A stretch of 34,545 nt of DNA from Candidatus Nitrosopumilus sp. (GTDB taxonomy: Archaea > Thermoproteota > Nitrososphaeria > Nitrososphaerales > Nitrosopumilaceae), in NCBI GenBank assembly GCA_029250275.1, contig JAPFBP010000012.1, positions 1-34,545 of the forward strand, in the 5' to 3' direction. Below are positions 30,008 through 34,545 of the stretch, piece by piece. The position numbers and the translations under genes are program-made. The notes beneath the pieces were generated by a model that worked only from the letters and a program-made list of their open reading frames with translations, was not told the origin of the DNA and did no database searches. Position 1 is the stretch's first letter, and every line of letters begins with the position of its first letter.

Positions 30008-31519
30008 TTGTTTGAAATCTCAAAAACAGATTTAGCTGGTAGAATTGGTACTCTCTATACAAATCATGGAAAAATTGAGACTCCAGCTTTTGTTCCTGTT
30101 ATTCATCCTGTCAAACAAACAATCCCATCTAAAAAAATTCGAGAAATTGGTTTTGATTTAGTAATTACTAATGCATACATTACAAGAAACAGCTATGGTG
30201 ATGATGCTATTGAGAAAGGGATTCACAAAATAATTAATTTTGATGGAGGAGTCATGACAGATTCCGGAGGATATCAAGTTCTCGAATATGGAGATGTTGA
30301 TGTATCACCACTAGAGATGGCGAATTTTGAAAAAGGAATTCTAACTGATTTTGCTATTCCGTTGGATAAACCAACAGGATATGGAATGCCAATTAAAAAA
30401 GCAGAAGCATATGTGAAACATACTCTAAAAGTTTCAAAAGAAACTCTTGACGGAAGAGCAGATAATGGTCAAATTTGGATTGGACCTATTCAAGGAGGAG
30501 AACATTTTGATTTGGTTGCAAAATCTACCAAGAGTTTAGTAGACATGGGATTTCAAATGCTTGCATTAGGAAGTCCAGTTGAATTTATGGAGTCATATGA
30601 ATATAGATTATTAGCACAAATGATAGTTGCTGCAAAAAAACAGATGCCACATTCGATTCCACTTCATCTTTTTGGTGCAGGTCATCCTCTCACAATACCA
30701 TTTGCAATAGCATTAGGCTGCGACACATTTGATTCAGCATCATACATGCTTTATGCAAAACAACTAAGATACATCACTGATGATGGTACACGATATTTAG
30801 CAGATATTTCCATATTTCCATGCAATTGCGAAATATGTTCAAAATACACTCCTGATGAATTTCGTCAATTAGAAGCAACTGAAAAAATCAATCAATTGGC
30901 AATTCATAATCTGTATGCAATCAAGCTAGAAGTTGACAAAGTCAAACAAGCAATTCATGAAGGAAGATTATGGGAATATGTAATTAAAAAGGCAAGAGCT
31001 CATCCCAAACTATTTGAAATGATTGAAGTAATGACTGAAAATTATGAATTTCTCGGTTTAAGCACTCCTAAATTCAAAGAGCGAGCTATTTTCCTATTCA
31101 GTAAAGAGGATCAGTATAGACCAGAAGTTATATCATTCCATAAAATGGTTAGAAAGTTCAAATCAAAGAAAAAGAAATTAATCATTACCAAAGAATCCAG
31201 TACAAAGCCAGGATATCTTTCTCGTGAATATAGTGGACTAAAAAAGAAACTCAAAGATTTTGAAGCATTCCAAGTGTGTCAATATAATCCACAATTAGGA
31301 TTAATTCCAATTGAAATTTCAGACATATTTCCAGCAGCTCATCATGAAACTTCGAGAATAGATTTTGAACCAAGTGAGTTTCCTACGTTTGAAAAAACAT
31401 GGAATGATTTCTTTTCAAACAATAAATTTTCAGAAATACATTATGATAAAGAAGATAAATTCCTAAAATATTTCATAAAAAATTTACCAAAAGACATCAA
31501 GAAAAAATCTTTTGTGTAA
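30008..31519 (+). CDS. tgtA: Archaeosine tRNA-guanine transglycosylase (TgtA)
   Basis: This enzyme inserts preQ0 at position 15 of tRNA as the first step of archaeosine synthesis. The 503-aa product has the TIM-barrel motifs GGVMTDSGGYQVLEYG (catalytic Asp), IGPIQGGEHFDL, LALGSPVEFM and LFGAGHP, and a zinc site CNCEIC with a later histidine (CxCx2C...H). I chose TTG at 30008 over TTG at 29990 because it gives the family start FEISKTDLAGRIGTL and a TATA-like ATTAAATA at about 29975 predicts transcription there. The long C-terminal extension (about 340-503) corresponds to the archaeal C-terminal domains, although I cannot confirm a complete PUA domain. The upstream AK6 gene may be co-transcribed. 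Confidence 0.95.
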   Translation: MFEISKTDLAGRIGTLYTNHGKIETPAFVPVIHPVKQTIPSKKIREIGFDLVITNAYITRNSYGDDAIEKGIHKIINFDGGVMTDSGGYQVLEYGDVDVSPLEMANFEKGILTDFAIPLDKPTGYGMPIKKAEAYVKHTLKVSKETLDGRADNGQIWIGPIQGGEHFDLVAKSTKSLVDMGFQMLALGSPVEFMESYEYRLLAQMIVAAKKQMPHSIPLHLFGAGHPLTIPFAIALGCDTFDSASYMLYAKQLRYITDDGTRYLADISIFPCNCEICSKYTPDEFRQLEATEKINQLAIHNLYAIKLEVDKVKQAIHEGRLWEYVIKKARAHPKLFEMIEVMTENYEFLGLSTPKFKERAIFLFSKEDQYRPEVISFHKMVRKFKSKKKKLIITKESSTKPGYLSREYSGLKKKLKDFEAFQVCQYNPQLGLIPIEISDIFPAAHHETSRIDFEPSEFPTFEKTWNDFFSNNKFSEIHYDKEDKFLKYFIKNLPKDIKKKSFV

Positions 31520-31520
31520 T

Positions 31521-31557
31521 TAAAAATAAGAAAAAAGAATGTGCTAAAAGATGCTGC
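31521..31557 (-). terminator. T-rich terminator after the ferredoxin gene
   Basis: On the minus strand the 37 bases after the ferredoxin stop contain CTTTTAG and CTTTTTTCTTATTTTTA. The T-rich tract lies in the convergent gap with tgtA and would serve minus-strand termination. Confidence 0.45.
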
Positions 31558-31860
31558 TTATAGAGCGGCGTCTTCTGCCCAACCTTTAATGAAGATACCG
31601 TTTTTGTGAAGAGGTACTGGTTGTCCAGCTGTGTAATTCATTGGTCTCATCCAAAAGATTGATTTTGTTGGACATACACCTATGCATGCACCATCAGAAA
31701 TACATCTTTCTGGGTAGAAAACAAATGCTTTACCTCTCTTCCAGCCTTCAACAGGTTTGACTCTAAGGACATCAGGACCAAGAGTTGTACAGATTTCTAC
31801 ACATAGTGCACATCCGATACATCTTTGTTCATCAATGTCTGGAAGTATTGCTATTGGCAT
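31558..31860 (-). CDS. Seven-iron type ferredoxin (4Fe-4S plus 3Fe-4S)
   Basis: This 100-aa electron carrier has one complete cluster motif CIGCALCVEIC and a second motif CISDGACIGVCP, in which Asp replaces a middle cysteine. The same D-containing pattern occurs in Sulfolobus ferredoxins, where that site holds a [3Fe-4S] cluster. The C-terminal extension (MNYTAGQPVPLHKNGIFIKG) is also seen in archaeal relatives. It starts at ATG 31860, with GTTTAAATAG about 30 bases upstream as a strong TATA box. The neat promoter and terminator indicate a monocistronic, probably well-expressed gene. Its redox partner is not identifiable here. Confidence 0.95.
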   Translation of the reverse strand: MPIAILPDIDEQRCIGCALCVEICTTLGPDVLRVKPVEGWKRGKAFVFYPERCISDGACIGVCPTKSIFWMRPMNYTAGQPVPLHKNGIFIKGWAEDAAL

Positions 31861-31965
31861 TACAATGTTAAGATTGATTGGTGACTATTTAAACCATGAT
31901 TGAAATTCATAACCCTGTTATGAAAATGATCGAGTAAAAATTCATGCGCAGAAATTAGATTAAGA

Positions 31966-31995
31966 AATTTAAAAAACAAAAAGATGACGTGTAGT
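31966..31995 (-). terminator. T-rich terminator of the 70-aa protein gene
   Basis: On the minus strand the stop of the 32002-32214 gene is followed by a weak stem (ACGT ... ACGT) and then CATCTTTTTGTTTTTTAAATTTC. The T-tracts fit archaeal termination. The remaining gap to 31861 holds only the ferredoxin promoter. Confidence 0.4.
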
Positions 31996-32001
31996 GTACG
32001 T

Positions 32002-32214
32002 TTATTTTCTCATTGCATCTATTTGACCAGAAGTTACCCAGTCAAGTAGTTCTGCTGAAGATGGATTAAGGTCTGCTTTTTTATTCATCAGATTGTTAAC
32101 CCAGATCCAGTTAATTTGGTTTAGAAGTACTTTATTTCCTTCATCGCCTGCACGAGTTTTTGCTACGACAGCTTGATCTTGTTGAGCTATCCATTCTGCA
32201 TAGGTTCGTCCCAT
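32002..32214 (-). CDS. Small conserved protein of ammonia-oxidising archaea
   Basis: This 70-aa protein has no membrane segment. Trp-containing motifs (YAEWIAQQDQ, NQINWIWVNNLMNKK, ELLDWVTSGQIDAM) suggest an all-helical bundle. I do not recognise a named domain. I chose ATG at 32214 over TTG at 32223 because a TATA-like CTTTAATTAG about 25-30 bases upstream predicts a leaderless start. Like the ferredoxin gene next to it, it has its own promoter and terminator, a pattern of well-expressed single genes. No function is assigned; from memory, similar small proteins are conserved in Nitrosopumilus relatives. Confidence 0.8.
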   Translation of the reverse strand: MGRTYAEWIAQQDQAVVAKTRAGDEGNKVLLNQINWIWVNNLMNKKADLNPSSAELLDWVTSGQIDAMRK

Positions 32215-32327
32215 GAGAATCAAATCTTAGCTTACACTAATTAAAGCTTTTGTAGATTACATGATAGACATAATGATCGGATTCACCCTGAGAAGGTTTT
32301 AACATAGATAAAAATTCATTTTAATTC

Positions 32328-33593
32328 TTGGATGTTAAAGTTTTAGGAGCGGCAAATGAAGTTGGCAGATCGGGTTTTTTGGTTAATTGTAATGGAACAA
32401 AATTATTACTTGATTATGGGGTAATGTTTGGACGAAGAGGCTCACCACCAAAATACCCTCTACATGTGAAACCTAAAGATTTGGATGCAATTATTATCAC
32501 TCATGCCCATTTAGATCATTCAGGTAATGTACCATCACTTTTCGTAAGTGGAAATACAGACGTTTACGCCACACCCCCAACATTTGATCTTTCAAAATTA
32601 TTAATCGATGATATGTTAAAAATTGAAAAAAATGCACATCCGTTTGATTTACCTGAATTAAATAATATGATGAAAAACGCCAAAGAGATAGGATATAAAC
32701 AAAAAGTAACCAAAGGAAATGCAACTTTTGAATTCAGAGAATCAGGACATGTAATTGGTGGAAGTACTGTATTAGTAGAATCAGAGGGAAAACGATTATT
32801 CTATACAGGTGATATTAAAACAAATGGCTCAAGGATGCTTCGAGAGATGGATATGGACATAGGGGAAATTGATATGCTGATTACTGAGAGTACTTATGCA
32901 AAAACAGAGCAAAAGCCAAGAATAGAATCAGAAACTGAATTGATAGAATTTGCAAATGAGGTAATGGATAGAAAAGGAATATTATTTATTCCATCATTTT
33001 CAGTTGAACGTTCTCAAGAGGTTGCTTGTATTTTACGAAGTGCTAATTTCAAACACAAAATCATAATGGATGGAATGGCACTAAAAGTAAATGAAATAAT
33101 ATTTAGACACCCAGAATATCTAAGAGATCCTAAAGTATTTTCTGATGCAATCAATAGTGCAACTGCAATAAGAGAACATGCAGAAAGAAAACGTGCAATG
33201 GGTGAACCCTGTGTTGTTATATCTCCAGCTGGTATGTTAGTTGGAGGAAATGCAGTATATTATTTACAAGAATTATCTTTTGATAGTAAAAATGGAATAG
33301 CTCTAGTATCTTATCAAGGAGAAGGTACTCCAGGTAAAAAATTACTAGATACAGGAATGGTTTCAAGTAGAGGTAAAGAGCTCAAGGTTCAAGCAGAAGT
33401 TAAACAGTTTCAATTTTCAGGACATGCAGACAGAAAAGAATTGTTTGAGATGATTAAAAAAATAAAAGGAAATCCAAAGGTATGGACAGTGCACGGGGAT
33501 TCTGAATCATGTGAGATGTTTGCTCAAGAAATTCATGAAAAATTTGGTTTTGAAACATATGCACCGGCAGTTAATGATGAAATAACTGTCTGA
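32328..33593 (+). CDS. Beta-CASP metallo-beta-lactamase ribonuclease (aCPSF2-like)
   Basis: This 421-aa beta-CASP nuclease is of the archaeal CPSF73-like group, which processes or degrades RNA. The metal-binding motif THAHLDHSG (58-66) is complete. Other core elements are the strand GHVIGGSTVLVE, GDIKTNGSRML with the motif-4 Asp, PSFSVERSQE and PAGMLVGG of the beta-CASP part, and the final motif FSGHADRKE. There are no N-terminal KH domains, which separates it from aCPSF1, the termination factor. The start is TTG at 32328. It ends one base before the glycosylase ATG, so the two are one operon. Whether it is 5'-3' exonuclease, endonuclease or both is not visible from sequence. Confidence 0.93.
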   Translation: MDVKVLGAANEVGRSGFLVNCNGTKLLLDYGVMFGRRGSPPKYPLHVKPKDLDAIIITHAHLDHSGNVPSLFVSGNTDVYATPPTFDLSKLLIDDMLKIEKNAHPFDLPELNNMMKNAKEIGYKQKVTKGNATFEFRESGHVIGGSTVLVESEGKRLFYTGDIKTNGSRMLREMDMDIGEIDMLITESTYAKTEQKPRIESETELIEFANEVMDRKGILFIPSFSVERSQEVACILRSANFKHKIIMDGMALKVNEIIFRHPEYLRDPKVFSDAINSATAIREHAERKRAMGEPCVVISPAGMLVGGNAVYYLQELSFDSKNGIALVSYQGEGTPGKKLLDTGMVSSRGKELKVQAEVKQFQFSGHADRKELFEMIKKIKGNPKVWTVHGDSESCEMFAQEIHEKFGFETYAPAVNDEITV

Positions 33594-33594
33594 G

Positions 33595-34437
33595 ATGCAA
33601 AATAATTATACAATAAATGTTGAAAACTCAATTAACAGTGGTCAAGTGTTTCTTTGGAGAAAAAATGGTAATTATTGGTATGGGATCAATGGGCAAGATA
33701 TTCTAAAAATAAGTGATTCTGGAAGTATAAGATCATATCAAAATATCAAAACAGATTTTTTTAGAAAAAGAGACAATATTGAAAAAATCATAAAATCAAT
33801 TTCAAAAGATAGTATAACAAAAAAGGCTGTAAAACAATATGCAGGATTAAGAATACTTGAACAAGATCCGTTTCAATGTTTAATTTCATTTATTACATCA
33901 TCAAACTCTAACATTCAGAAAATAAAAAGTAGTTTAGAAAAAATGTCAAAAAAGTTTGGAATTAAAGTAAAATTTGATAATCAAGAATTTTTTTTATTTC
34001 CCAAACCAGAGAAACTTGCAAATGCATCTATTAATGAAATTAAAAGTTGTGGAGTTGGATATCGTGCCAGATTTATCAAAGAAGCAGCAAACAGAACAGT
34101 TTTAGAAAAAATCAATTTTGAATACCTGAAAAAATCTAGTTATCAAGACGCTAAAGATGAAATTTGTCTAATTCCAGGAGTGGGAAATAAAGTTGCAGAT
34201 TGTGTTTTGTTATTTTCATTAAATAAATTAGAATCATTTCCTTTAGATAGATGGATGATTAGAATATTAGAAAAATATTATTCAGATAAATTTCAACTAA
34301 AAACTAAAACCATAACAGAAAAACAATATGGAATTTTACACGAAAAAATTGTAAACCATTTCGGTCCTTATGCAGGGTATTCACAACAATTTCTTTTTAA
34401 AATGGAGAGAGAAAATTACCAAAAAAAGTGGCTGTAA
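33595..34437 (+). CDS. ogg: 8-oxoguanine DNA glycosylase (OGG1-like, HhH-GPD family)
   Basis: This base-excision repair enzyme removes 8-oxoguanine. The 280-aa product has an N-terminal OGG-type domain (YTINVENSINSGQVFLWRK, with the SGQxFxW signature) and a helix-hairpin-helix domain LIPGVGNKVADC in which K199 is the expected catalytic lysine. The catalytic Asp D218 follows in FPLDRWMIRI. The length fits the archaeal OGG1 type. It starts at ATG 33595, one base after the stop of the beta-CASP nuclease. Its stop is 34 bases from the tRNA-Arg gene. Confidence 0.94.
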   Translation: MQNNYTINVENSINSGQVFLWRKNGNYWYGINGQDILKISDSGSIRSYQNIKTDFFRKRDNIEKIIKSISKDSITKKAVKQYAGLRILEQDPFQCLISFITSSNSNIQKIKSSLEKMSKKFGIKVKFDNQEFFLFPKPEKLANASINEIKSCGVGYRARFIKEAANRTVLEKINFEYLKKSSYQDAKDEICLIPGVGNKVADCVLLFSLNKLESFPLDRWMIRILEKYYSDKFQLKTKTITEKQYGILHEKIVNHFGPYAGYSQQFLFKMERENYQKKWL

Positions 34438-34470
34438 ACCCTTAAAATGGTAATTAATTTTTAGGTTTTT

Positions 34471-34545
34471 GGGCCTATGGCGCAGCATGGATAGCGTGTT
34501 GGACTTCTAATCCAAAAGTCAAGGGATCGAAGCCCTTTGGGCCCA
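34471..34545 (+). tRNA. tRNA-Arg (anticodon UCU)
   Basis: A full cloverleaf can be drawn: an acceptor stem starting GGGCCTA and closing TGGGCCC with discriminator A at the last base of the window; a D-arm GCGC...GCGT; an anticodon stem TTGGA/TCCAA with loop CTTCTAA (anticodon TCT, 34506-34508); and a T-arm AAGGG/CCCTT. It reads AGA codons. No intron was seen. The gene ends exactly at the window edge, so a genomic CCA cannot be checked. CTTAAAATG, about 25 bases upstream, is a possible TATA box. Confidence 0.93.

Overview
The window comes from an ammonia-oxidising archaeon of the Nitrosopumilus type (Nitrososphaeria, formerly Thaumarchaeota). The evidence is an archaeal-type AmoB about 190 aa long that lacks the bacterial cupredoxin half, archaeal information-processing genes (TBP, uS15, eS1, KEOPS, archaeosine TGT, Taw1, beta-CASP nuclease), AT-rich DNA, and many genes with TATA-like boxes about 25 bases before an ATG, GTG or TTG, as expected for leaderless messages. 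Gene order downstream of amoB looks like that of marine Nitrosopumilus as I remember it.

Layout. 1-2650: end of the ammonia monooxygenase locus, with amoB, two hypothetical genes, and two minus-strand genes for small membrane proteins whose upstream regions share a 15-base element. 2683-7130: a translation and RNA block, with uS15, a RecJ-like DHH enzyme, Pcc1 (KEOPS), SerRS, eS1 and an exosome-associated RNA-binding protein, followed by a candidate box C/D guide RNA. 7319-13901: a geranylgeranyl reductase, a MoxR-VWA pair, a PLP enzyme with a rhodanese-like tail, an ASCH protein, and the TATA-binding protein behind two tandem TATA boxes. 13921-16561: small genes, a RecB-like nuclease, a membrane protein, a small HTH-like protein, an atypical P-II signal protein and a stand-alone Lrp/AsnC ligand-binding domain. 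16701-17663: tRNA-dihydrouridine synthase.

17722-24527: a minus-strand array of three large secreted thrombospondin type-3 (calcium-binding) repeat proteins of 811, 723 and 723 aa. They are separated by 13-base gaps and contain higher-order repeats of six units (first gene) or five units (second and third). 24666-31519: mostly tRNA modification and NTP handling, with Taw1, the ITPase homologue, Bud32, a PH/GRAM-like protein, Kae1, an OBG-type GTPase, an AK6-type kinase and TgtA. 31558-34545: a 7Fe-type ferredoxin, a conserved small protein, an aCPSF2-like nuclease, an 8-oxoguanine glycosylase, and tRNA-Arg(UCU) at the right edge.

Functional links. Three of the four core KEOPS subunits (Pcc1, Bud32, Kae1) are here, together with Taw1, Dus and TgtA, so tRNA modification is the main housekeeping theme. 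The amo locus, P-II and RAM-domain genes point to nitrogen metabolism. The repeat-protein array is the strongest lineage-specific feature. No insertion sequence, CRISPR array, integrase or rRNA gene was seen, and no gene-free stretch exceeds 300 bases.
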